Assembly: GCA_023435855.1 (NCBI GenBank) | Contig: JAEZLG010000183.1 | Location: forward strand, 1 to 5,824 | DNA: 5,824 bases | Direction: 5' to 3' | DNA from: Bacillota bacterium | GTDB taxonomy: Bacteria; Bacillota; Clostridia; Christensenellales; CAG-138 | Shown here: positions 1-4,928 of the stretch, piece by piece | How positions within the stretch are numbered: position 1 is the first letter of the stretch | Layout: every line of letters begins with the position of its first letter | Notes under the pieces: model-generated | Databases searched by the model: none | What the model saw: the letters and a program-made list of their open reading frames with translations, nothing else | What the model was told of the DNA's origin: nothing | Position numbers and translations under genes: made by a program

Positions 1-482
1 CTGATACTGTTCATGATTGCGGTAATCGCACCTTGCTTAATCGCGAGATCGGCAATCTCAGAATAGATCCATATGTCGAGCACCGGCGCTATGAGAGCCC
101 ATGCGATTGCGTTGCCGGTGACTTGAATCACATTGAAGATCACGGCATCCTTTACCTTGAATACATCGGCATTTACGAACTTGAATGCGATGCCGTATAA
201 AAATCCCGCCACGCCGCTTGCAATGACCCAACTCCACCATGGTGAGCCGCTCATAAAAAAAAAGTACAGCGCATGGCCGATAAAACCGATTAGAAAACCC
301 GCAACAGGTCCGAACAAAGCCCCGAATACGGCCGCAATGCTATAAGCAGTTTGGAACTCGGTTCCCTGTAACGGAGAGGGGAGCTTAGCGTACATAGATA
401 AAAGCATGAATACAGCCGCACCGAAGACGATTGCGACAACGGTTCTGCCGTTCACCGCGAAAAGTCTTTTCTTTTCCCGCAT
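1..482 (-). CDS. ECF transporter S component, riboflavin-type/UPF0397 family (partial, C-terminus beyond window)
   Basis: Membrane substrate-binding (S) subunit of an energy-coupling factor vitamin transporter. Reading the minus strand from the ATG at 480-482 gives 160 codons open to the window edge, so the C-terminus is missing; from memory the family is about 180-200 residues. Recognisable family features are a basic start (MREKKR), a first membrane segment at about residues 14-31, the G-A-L-F-G-P-V-A-G-F-L-I-G-F-I-G-H block at 54-70, and the PWWSW stretch at 81-85 followed by VIASGVAGFLYG. The later conserved FNVIQVTGNAIAW is at about 116-128. The start is fixed by an in-frame stop 30 bases upstream; a weak Shine-Dalgarno GGGG lies 8 nt before it (491-494). 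A sigma-A-like promoter at 525-552 faces it, so it begins its own transcript. The family is named for riboflavin, but the substrate of this branch is uncertain. ATPase and T-subunit genes may follow beyond position 1 (inference). Confidence 0.85.
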   Translation of the reverse strand, partial: MREKKRLFAVNGRTVVAIVFGAAVFMLLSMYAKLPSPLQGTEFQTAYSIAAVFGALFGPVAGFLIGFIGHALYFFFMSGSPWWSWVIASGVAGFLYGIAFKFVNADVFKVKDAVIFNVIQVTGNAIAWALIAPVLDIWIYSEIADLAIKQGAITAIMNSI

Positions 483-524
483 TATAAAAACCCCGATAAC
501 AATGGTAGATTACGTCCTAAAATT

Positions 525-552
525 ATTTTACACTATCCATAAAAATCGTCAA
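525..552 (-). promoter_or_regulatory. Sigma-A-type promoter for the ECF S-component gene
   Basis: On the minus strand a -35 box TTGACG (547-552, 5 of 6 matches to TTGACA) is followed by a 16-nt spacer and a -10 box TAAAAT (525-530, 5 of 6 matches to TATAAT). Transcription would start near 518, giving a leader of about 36 nt before the ATG at 482. No riboswitch is apparent in so short a leader. Confidence 0.7.
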
Positions 553-599
553 GTCGCGACAAAAGAATGTATAAAGTGCGTACCGATGTTACGGTGATA

Positions 600-795
600 A
601 CTCCGGGGGATTTCTCGCTTTGCTCGAAATGACAGTGGAAACACGAAGGTACGCCCGACAAATGCTGTCATTTCGAACGGTGCAAAGCGGAGTGAGAAAT
701 CTCCTGCATGGGAGCCGCAAAAATAACGGGACGTACAAAGCGTGCGTCCGGTTTTGCTAAGGGGATCCTTCACTCTGTTCAGGATGACAGTGGCG
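600..795. repeat. Cluster of three related intergenic hairpin repeats
   Basis: Three units share a plan: G-rich start, 5-bp stem, loop, then GACAG. Unit 1 (605-635, plus) has stem ATTTC/GAAAT (610-614 with 626-630) and an 11-nt loop TCGCTTTGCTC. Unit 2 (665-704, minus) has the same stem (696-700 with 670-674) but a 21-nt loop with the same GCTTTGC core, extended by 5 nt on each side. Unit 3 (761-790, plus) has stem ATCCT/AGGAT (765-769 with 781-785) and an 11-nt loop TCACTCTGTTC. Units 1 and 2 face each other and could also pair together. Between units 2 and 3 is another hairpin (729-736 with 742-749, 8 bp including a G-T pair). Short repeats of this look are, from memory, common between genes in Clostridia genomes. 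They create chance reading frames with peptides such as FRAKREIPRS; the frame at 549-773 is one of these and is not a gene. Confidence 0.75.
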
Positions 796-887
796 GGCTA
801 TCCGGAGGTCGGTACCTACGCAATACCTAGCTTACAACAAGCCCCACGCAGTGGCCGTTTAAAGAGGATAGGGATTGTTAAGGGGCC
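796..887. other. Intergenic stretch with no recognised feature
   Basis: This is the remainder of the 483-937 gap, between the hairpin-repeat cluster and the coaX terminator. I see no credible gene, promoter pair or RNA gene here on either strand. It contains a GGTACC palindrome and a short GC-rich patch, neither enough for a call. Confidence 0.5.
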
Positions 888-913
888 AAAAAAAGGCGTC
901 ACTGACGCCTTTT
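888..913 (-). terminator. Intrinsic terminator of the panT-coaX operon
   Basis: A perfect 10-bp stem AAAAGGCGTC/GACGCCTTTT (891-900 with 904-913) with a 3-nt loop. On the minus strand it continues into a run of seven T, partly within the stem (888-894). It begins about 25 nt after the coaX stop codon, the expected place for an operon terminator. The A-rich upstream arm gives four T in the other direction as well, so weak bidirectional use is possible. Confidence 0.9.
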
Positions 914-937
914 AGAACCGGTTTTAATTGGTACTCT

Positions 938-1708
938 TTATTTTTTGTTCATCTCATAAATCAACGCCAGCCCTTCGAGCGTGAGCGTGGGGTTGACGAT
1001 GTCTATGCGATCTGTTTCCTCAGCAATCATCGAGGACATTCCACCCGTTGCAATCACGGTAAGTTTGACACCCAGCTCTTTCTCTATTTGGCGAAGTATG
1101 TAATCCACCTGCCCCACATAGCCCCGTATGACGCCTGACTGTATGGCTTCCTTCGTGTTGGTGCTTATAACGCGATCGGGCTTATTAAACTCTACGCGAT
1201 GAAGCATGGCAGCTCTTTCGACCATGGCATCCGCGGATACCATGATGCCGGGACAAATAAGCCCGCCCAAGAACTCGGCCTTAGCGCTCACAACGGAAAA
1301 GTTGGTAGCCGTGCCGAAATCCACTACCACGCAGGGGCCGCCGTAGGTGCGATATGCGGCTACGGCGTTGCAGATGCGGTCTGAGCCTAACTGCTCGGGT
1401 CTGTCGTATTTAATTTTAAGACCTAAGTTTAGGCTGCTGTTGACGGTCATCGCTTCCTGCCCATAAAAGTAAAGAGAGCACATATGCTCCATGGTGTAGT
1501 TCATGGAGGGAATAACAGAAGACAGAATGATGCCGTCTACATCGCGCGTGTTTAGATTTAGGTGTGCGAAGAAAGACTCGATCTGTACGCCGTATTCATC
1601 GGCGGTGCGCCTCTCATCGGTGTTAAAGCGCCAGGAGTATTTCAGCGCTCCGTTTTCAAAAAGACCTGTTTTTATGTTGGTATTGCCAACATCCATCACT
1701 AGAAGCAT
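938..1708 (-). CDS. coaX: Type III pantothenate kinase
   Basis: Cytoplasmic enzyme that phosphorylates pantothenate to 4'-phosphopantothenate with ATP, the first step of coenzyme A synthesis. The 256 residues match the usual CoaX length. It has the ASKHA-fold phosphate motif DVGNTN at 6-11, GSDR at 108-111 with the aspartate expected to be catalytic, the second phosphate motif DFGTA at 130-134, GGLICPGI at 148-155 and the adenosine-side TGG at 221-223. Family knowledge: type III kinases need a monovalent cation and are not feedback inhibited by CoA. The start is supported by GGAGAA (1717-1722) 8 nt upstream; the internal Met5 would leave only one residue before DVGNTN. It lies 22 nt downstream of the panT-like gene with no terminator between, so they form one operon, and a strong terminator follows. 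All key motifs are intact. Confidence 0.97.
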   Translation of the reverse strand: MLLVMDVGNTNIKTGLFENGALKYSWRFNTDERRTADEYGVQIESFFAHLNLNTRDVDGIILSSVIPSMNYTMEHMCSLYFYGQEAMTVNSSLNLGLKIKYDRPEQLGSDRICNAVAAYRTYGGPCVVVDFGTATNFSVVSAKAEFLGGLICPGIMVSADAMVERAAMLHRVEFNKPDRVISTNTKEAIQSGVIRGYVGQVDYILRQIEKELGVKLTVIATGGMSSMIAEETDRIDIVNPTLTLEGLALIYEMNKK

Positions 1709-1730
1709 TCGTTATATTCTCCGGTCAATA

Positions 1731-2351
1731 CTATTTAGCAAGAAGTGCCGTTGCTTGCAACGCTTTTCCTACGGCAGGGCATACGATGCCGGCAGCCAAA
1801 GCTTCGAGCACACCGTTTAAGGATACTACTGAAAGAATCGCACCGATCAACGCGCTGCCCGAAACGCCGAAAGCAGCAGCTGTCTGCTCAAATGCCAGAA
1901 GATATAGCCCACCGAGCAAAAACACCGTGTTGGTAAGAGCACCGACAACACCCGCTGCCGCCATGGCAAACACCTTGCTCTTATCCACCTTTGACAGCGC
2001 TTTATATACGAGTGAGGAAAATATACCTACCAGTAAGCGCGGCACAAACAGGATGCACACGATGAGCAAAATATTATAAAGTCCAAATCCCGTATTGGTG
2101 CCGAGCACAATGGCGGCAATGGCGTCAGGGTTCAAAAAGCAGGAAATCAGGCTTGTTAGGCCGAAGAAAAACCCCAGTACAATGCCACCCTCAAGCCCCA
2201 GGAAGAAAACCCCCACGATAACCGGTATATGCACGATCGTAATGCTCGCCATGGGCAGTTTTATATAACCGACAGGAGTCAGCCCTAAAATAAGGATAAA
2301 GGCGACGAGCATGCCGTACTTGGTAAGCCTCCTGATGTTTTCGCTGTTCAT
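1731..2351 (-). CDS. panT: PanT-like pantothenate ECF transporter S component
   Basis: Membrane-embedded vitamin-binding subunit of an ECF transporter, predicted to import pantothenate. The 206-residue protein is almost wholly hydrophobic with about six membrane segments, starting at residues 12-25. It carries the family block GYIKLPMASITIVHIPVIVG at 28-47, then GGIVLGFFFGLTSLIS at 55-70, which resembles the N-terminal half of PanT and related S components. Substrate assignment rests mainly on the operon with pantothenate kinase, 22 nt downstream; from sequence alone a related vitamin S component is possible. The ATG is the only start close to the ribosome site, because a TGA lies in frame 19 nt upstream. 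The GGAGG (2356-2360) is only 4 nt from the ATG, closer than the usual 5-9 nt, and sits just downstream of a hairpin. ATPase and EcfT genes are absent, so the organism presumably has a shared, unlinked energising module (inference). Confidence 0.85.
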   Translation of the reverse strand: MNSENIRRLTKYGMLVAFILILGLTPVGYIKLPMASITIVHIPVIVGVFFLGLEGGIVLGFFFGLTSLISCFLNPDAIAAIVLGTNTGFGLYNILLIVCILFVPRLLVGIFSSLVYKALSKVDKSKVFAMAAAGVVGALTNTVFLLGGLYLLAFEQTAAAFGVSGSALIGAILSVVSLNGVLEALAAGIVCPAVGKALQATALLAK

Positions 2352-2452
2352 GATGCCTCCGCACTCGGGTCACTAAACCCGCAAAGATGTATATAATTTA
2401 TCTGAACATATACTTCGGTATGCATTCCTTTCGGGCTCAATCCCGTTTATCT
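2352..2452 (-). promoter_or_regulatory. panT 5' leader with several possible hairpins
   Basis: About 100 nt of transcribed leader separate the predicted panT start site from its ATG. In minus-strand order it can form CGGG/CCCG with a 6-nt loop (2432-2445), ATAC/GTAT around a CGAA tetraloop (2410-2421), GTATAT/ATATAC with a 13-nt loop (2389-2413, an alternative to the previous one), and CGGGT/ACCCG with a 6-nt loop (2366-2381) ending 5 nt before the GGAGG ribosome site. The first and last hairpins have interchangeable CGGG and CCCG arms, so they could pair across in a mutually exclusive fold. I do not recognise any named riboswitch consensus. Function is inferred only. Confidence 0.4.
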
Positions 2453-2454
2453 TT

Positions 2455-2517
2455 ACCAATTATACAATTGCTTTGCGGTATTAGCAAGAAAGCATGAACA
2501 ATCCATGAATAATTGGT
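2455..2517. repeat. 9-bp inverted repeat in the divergent control region
   Basis: ACCAATTAT (2455-2463) and ATAATTGGT (2509-2517) are perfect inverted copies separated by 45 nt. They lie between the divergent panT and VanW-gene promoters, and the left copy covers most of the panT -10. The spacing could suit a paired operator with DNA looping. The arms are AT-rich, so chance is possible. Confidence 0.4.
2459..2487 (-). promoter_or_regulatory. Predicted promoter of the panT-coaX operon
   Basis: On the minus strand a perfect -10 TATAAT (2459-2464) lies 17 nt after TTGCTA (2482-2487, 4 of 6 matches to TTGACA). Transcription would start near 2452. The -10 overlaps one arm of a 9-bp inverted repeat (2455-2463 with 2509-2517), a possible place for a repressor to act. 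Confidence 0.6.
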
Positions 2518-2537
2518 TGAAAAATGGGAGATGTGTC

Positions 2538-2566
2538 TTTACTTTACATGCCCCGGAAAATATAAT
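2538..2566 (+). promoter_or_regulatory. Predicted promoter of the VanW-family gene
   Basis: A perfect -10 TATAAT (2561-2566) is preceded at 17 nt by TTTACT (2538-2543, 4 of 6 matches to TTGACA). Transcription would begin near 2573, giving a leader of about 60 nt before the ATG at 2634. Confidence 0.65.
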
Positions 2567-2633
2567 GGTGATAGTCTGAGTACCTATGCGGAAAAAGGCA
2601 TGCATTATGTAATGATGGGGTAACAAGTTCAAT

Positions 2634-4229
2634 ATGGAAGCCAAGACCGTGAAGAAAAAGAGTAAGAATAAGCAGAGCATGAGCGTTGGAGGGATCATTG
2701 CGATCTCTTTATTGGTCGTTGTGCTCGTGCTTGGAGGAACAGCGCTCTTTCTGCATTTGGATGAGAAATTCAAAGAGGAAAAGCGGCAGTCTATCATTAA
2801 CTCCGGTGTTTTCCATGAGGGCATCACTGTAGAGGGCTTGGATGTTTCCGGCATGAGCGTTGCTCAAGCCAAGGAAGCGCTCAAATCCGTCGAACAGGAG
2901 CTATCAAAGGACGTTAACTTCACATTCCTCGTGAGCGGCAAAACCTACGAGGCAGATGCAAGCTGTTTTGATATAACCTTTACCACCGACGAGGTTTTAA
3001 ATACGGCCATCAGCGTTGCACGCCAGGGTGACCTTGACGCACTTGAAGCTATGCTTGACGATATTAAAACAAACGGCCGTTCGTTCAGCATTGAATATAC
3101 AGCAGTCCCTAATGAGCAAATGAACAAAGTGCTCACCGCCATCGCGGCAGACGAGAACATTGCGCCAACAGACGCGACGTTTAGCGTTAAAAAGATGCCC
3201 ATAAACGAGAATAACGGCGACCAGGACGTCCGCGATCTTGGTCTTCCCGAGGATGGCTCCATTACGGACATCAGGGACATGCGGTTTGATTTCATAGAGG
3301 GTGTACCCGGGCGAGGTGTGGATACCGAGGCAGCTCTTGTTACCATAACGGAGCGTGCCGAAGCGCGCCAATTTGGGCAAATCGAGCTCCCGCTTGTAGA
3401 AATACCGCCCACCGTCACCATAGCGACACTCAAGGAGAGCCTTGTGCTTCGCGCGAGCTCCTCGACTTCGTTTGCCAAGGGCCATTATGACCGCAAGGAG
3501 CGCGTGTTTAACATCGTCAAAGCAGCCGGCCGCATTTACGGCACAGTGCTGCAGCCGGGCGAGATATTCTCCACCAACACCGTCATAGGTGACCGCACCG
3601 AAAGGGGCGGTTGGCAGCTTGCGCCCGCCGTAATTGAGGGCGGCGCTGCTACGCAAGATCAGGCCGGCGGCGGCGTCTGTCAGGTAAGTACCACCATGTA
3701 TTTGACGGTACTCAAAAGCGATATGAAAATAGAATATCGCAGAGCGCACTCCCAACAGCTTTCGTATGTGGCCGGAGGGCTTGATGCCACCATCAATACC
3801 GGTACCATCGATTTTAAATGGAGCAATAACACGACCTCACCCATTTATGTGTTTACATGGGTCGATACGAAAGAAAAAAGTATTTTCTGCGAAATTTACG
3901 GCGAGCCCTTCCCCGCAACGTTTGATTCCATCGAACTCAAAAGCGATCTCAAGGAGACGCTTAAGCCCGATCCCACGAGCTATATTACAGCCTCTTACCT
4001 CGTAGCACCCTACTGGTGGAAAAACAACAGCGCCATCACCGGCCACACCTATGATAGCTACGCCATTTACAAACTGGGCGAAACGGTTGTGGAAACCAGG
4101 CCCATCGCAACAACCACCTACAAGTCCCACCCCGAACGCATTTATGTTTGGGCAGGCTACGACGGATCTCCCCTCCTGCCCGAGTTTGACCAGACAAGCT
4201 ATTATCAAGCGCTTAAGAAGGCGAATTAA
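2634..4229 (+). CDS. VanW-family membrane-anchored envelope protein
   Basis: A 531-residue protein with a lysine-rich start (residues 4-13), one membrane segment at about 18-40, and an extracytoplasmic remainder. Residues about 60-260 resemble the putative peptidoglycan-binding region found before VanW domains, starting with GITVEGLDVSGMS at 63-75. The VanW domain spans about 288-425, with LQPGEIFSTN at 306-315, the Gly-rich/Cys signature GGGVCQVSTT at 345-354, and the histidine of the following RRAHS segment. A further 100 residues, rich in Tyr and Trp, follow without a domain I can name. Despite the name, borrowed from vancomycin-resistance clusters, most VanW proteins lie outside such clusters and have no established reaction; no van genes are here. 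No good ribosome site is visible (GGGG at 2617-2620 is 13 nt away). A stop lies 21 nt upstream in frame, and the basic residues before the membrane segment favour this ATG over Met16. The gene is monocistronic, with its own promoter and terminator. Confidence 0.9.
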   Translation: MEAKTVKKKSKNKQSMSVGGIIAISLLVVVLVLGGTALFLHLDEKFKEEKRQSIINSGVFHEGITVEGLDVSGMSVAQAKEALKSVEQELSKDVNFTFLVSGKTYEADASCFDITFTTDEVLNTAISVARQGDLDALEAMLDDIKTNGRSFSIEYTAVPNEQMNKVLTAIAADENIAPTDATFSVKKMPINENNGDQDVRDLGLPEDGSITDIRDMRFDFIEGVPGRGVDTEAALVTITERAEARQFGQIELPLVEIPPTVTIATLKESLVLRASSSTSFAKGHYDRKERVFNIVKAAGRIYGTVLQPGEIFSTNTVIGDRTERGGWQLAPAVIEGGAATQDQAGGGVCQVSTTMYLTVLKSDMKIEYRRAHSQQLSYVAGGLDATINTGTIDFKWSNNTTSPIYVFTWVDTKEKSIFCEIYGEPFPATFDSIELKSDLKETLKPDPTSYITASYLVAPYWWKNNSAITGHTYDSYAIYKLGETVVETRPIATTTYKSHPERIYVWAGYDGSPLLPEFDQTSYYQALKKAN

Positions 4230-4255
4230 AATCAAGAATTAAATAAACATATAAC

Positions 4256-4288
4256 AAAGGCGTACTTATACAGTACGCCTTTTGTTTT
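4256..4288 (+). terminator. Intrinsic terminator of the VanW-family gene
   Basis: A perfect 10-bp stem AAAGGCGTAC/GTACGCCTTT (4256-4265 with 4273-4282) with a 7-nt loop and a following TGTTTT. It lies 27 nt after the stop codon. The opposite strand runs into TTTGTTATATG after the stem, so it may also stop transcripts coming from spoVAE, which lacks another obvious terminator. Confidence 0.88.
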
Positions 4289-4301
4289 ACATTAATTTGA
4301 T

Positions 4302-4370
4302 GCCTCCCTCTGATGAGGGAGGTGGCACGGGGCACGAAGCTACGCCGACGCGCAGCCGTGACGAAGGGAG
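4302..4370 (+). repeat. Intergenic hairpin repeat, copy A
   Basis: It opens with a perfect 8-bp stem CCTCCCTC/GAGGGAGG around TGAT (4303-4310 with 4315-4322). A second stem follows, CACGG/CCGTG (4326-4330 with 4356-4360), and the unit closes with GAAGGGAG (4363-4370), which can compete for the CTCCCTC arm. The same plan recurs inverted at 4457-4521. From memory, CTCCCTCTGATGAGGGAG-type repeats are widespread between genes in Clostridia; no protein is encoded. Confidence 0.7.
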
Positions 4371-4433
4371 AGAAGATGAAGGCATAAAACAAAAACAACA
4401 TTCCTCTTGCAAAATTTCTACAGCATTTGTGAA

Positions 4434-4445
4434 AAGGTTAACCTT
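4434..4445. repeat. 12-bp perfect palindrome between the two repeat copies
   Basis: AAGGTTAACCTT is a perfect 12-bp palindrome lying in the 86-bp spacer between the inverted repeat copies. It resembles an operator half-site arrangement, but no start codon or promoter lies beside it, so it may be chance. Apart from this I see nothing else in 4371-4456. Confidence 0.3.
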
Positions 4446-4456
4446 GCGGTAAAAAG

Positions 4457-4521
4457 CTCTCCCTCAGCCGGCACGACCGGCTTCGCCGGACGTACCGACA
4501 GCTCCCTCATCAGAGGGAGCC
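4457..4521 (-). repeat. Intergenic hairpin repeat, copy B (inverted relative to copy A)
   Basis: On the minus strand it opens with an 8-bp stem GCTCCCTC/GAGGGAGC around TGAT (4513-4520 with 4501-4508). The central stem CCGGC/GCCGG with a GAA loop follows (4477-4481 with 4485-4489), extended by further pairs outside a mismatch, and it closes with TGAGGGAG. Compared with copy A, the outer pair of the first stem is changed on both sides (C-G to G-C), so pairing is kept. It lies just after the spoVAE stop but has no T-run, so it is not a typical terminator. Confidence 0.7.
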
Positions 4522-4559
4522 TTAGCACGTTCTCTATATTTTCTTTTAATAAAGTGCTT

Positions 4560-4928
4560 TTATTTCTTCGTCTTCGGCGTAAATATCACCGCATTCAAAT
4601 ACCCGAACAAAATCGCCGCTGCGATACCGCCTGCGGTGGCGGTTATACCGCCTGTGAATGCGCCTATCACGCCGTTTTCAAGAGCACCCGCTATAGCTCC
4701 TTTGCCAAGCGAGTAGCCAAAACCCGTCAGCGGCACGGTCGCACCCGCGCCCGCAAGCTCCACGATCGGCTCATACAGCCCGAGTGCAGTAAGCACCACG
4801 CCCGTGGTCACAAAAATCACAAGTATGCGCGCTGAGGTTAGCCGCGTGTAGCTTAAAAGGAGCTGGCCTATTACGCACAATAGACCGCCTATTACAAATG
4901 CCCAGAAATAATCCATAAAAGAACTCAT
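4560..4928 (-). CDS. spoVAE: Stage V sporulation protein AE
   Basis: Small membrane protein of the SpoVA complex, which moves dipicolinic acid (with calcium) into the developing spore and releases it in germination. The 122 residues agree with the usual length of about 116-125. Typical family stretches are YFWAFVIGGLLCVIGQLLL (7-25), the TSARILVIFV segment (31-40), LTALGLYEPIVELAGAGAT (46-64) with PLTGFGYSLGKGAI (66-79), and the C-terminal GIAAAILFGYLNAVIF (101-116). Three to four membrane segments are likely. The ATG overlaps the spoVAD stop as ATGA (4925-4928), and AGGAG (4938-4942) lies 9 nt upstream, so this start is preferred over Met5. It is the last gene of the operon, as in the three-gene spoVAC-spoVAD-spoVAE set of many Clostridia. 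The promoter lies beyond the window; the family is usually under forespore sigma-G. Confidence 0.96.
   Translation of the reverse strand: MSSFMDYFWAFVIGGLLCVIGQLLLSYTRLTSARILVIFVTTGVVLTALGLYEPIVELAGAGATVPLTGFGYSLGKGAIAGALENGVIGAFTGGITATAGGIAAAILFGYLNAVIFTPKTKK

Noticed and set aside
549..773. Minus-strand open frame of 74 codons containing FRAKREIPRS
   Set aside because: It is translated intergenic hairpin repeat; it covers repeat units 1 and 2 and part of unit 3, has no ribosome site, and overlaps the ECF gene's promoter. This peptide is a frequent false gene call.
600..795. CRISPR array or tRNA-like structures in the hairpin cluster
   Set aside because: Units are too few, in mixed orientation and unevenly spaced for CRISPR, and no cloverleaf with a T-loop consensus is seen.
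875..1138. Plus-strand open frame of 87 codons
   Set aside because: It runs through the coaX terminator and antisense to the end of coaX, which has full family support.
2392..2397. TATAAT on the plus strand as a further promoter for the VanW gene
   Set aside because: No acceptable -35 lies 16-18 nt upstream (the 17-nt position reads GTCACT), and a better promoter sits at 2538-2566.
2997..3755. Minus-strand open frame of 252 codons opposite the VanW gene
   Set aside because: It is antisense to a well-supported gene, its protein has no recognisable motif, and no start signal is visible.
2634..4229. Vancomycin resistance function suggested by the VanW name
   Set aside because: No vanH, vanA/B, vanX or vanRS genes are present, and the domain is widespread in susceptible Clostridia, so resistance is not supported.
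4501..4520. Repeat hairpin after spoVAE as its intrinsic terminator
   Set aside because: The stem is strong but is followed by TGTCGG on the minus strand rather than a T-run, and it is part of a repeat that also occurs in copy A.
4407..4835. Plus-strand open frame of 142 codons
   Set aside because: It crosses repeat copy B and then runs antisense to spoVAE; the composition is typical of a shadow frame.
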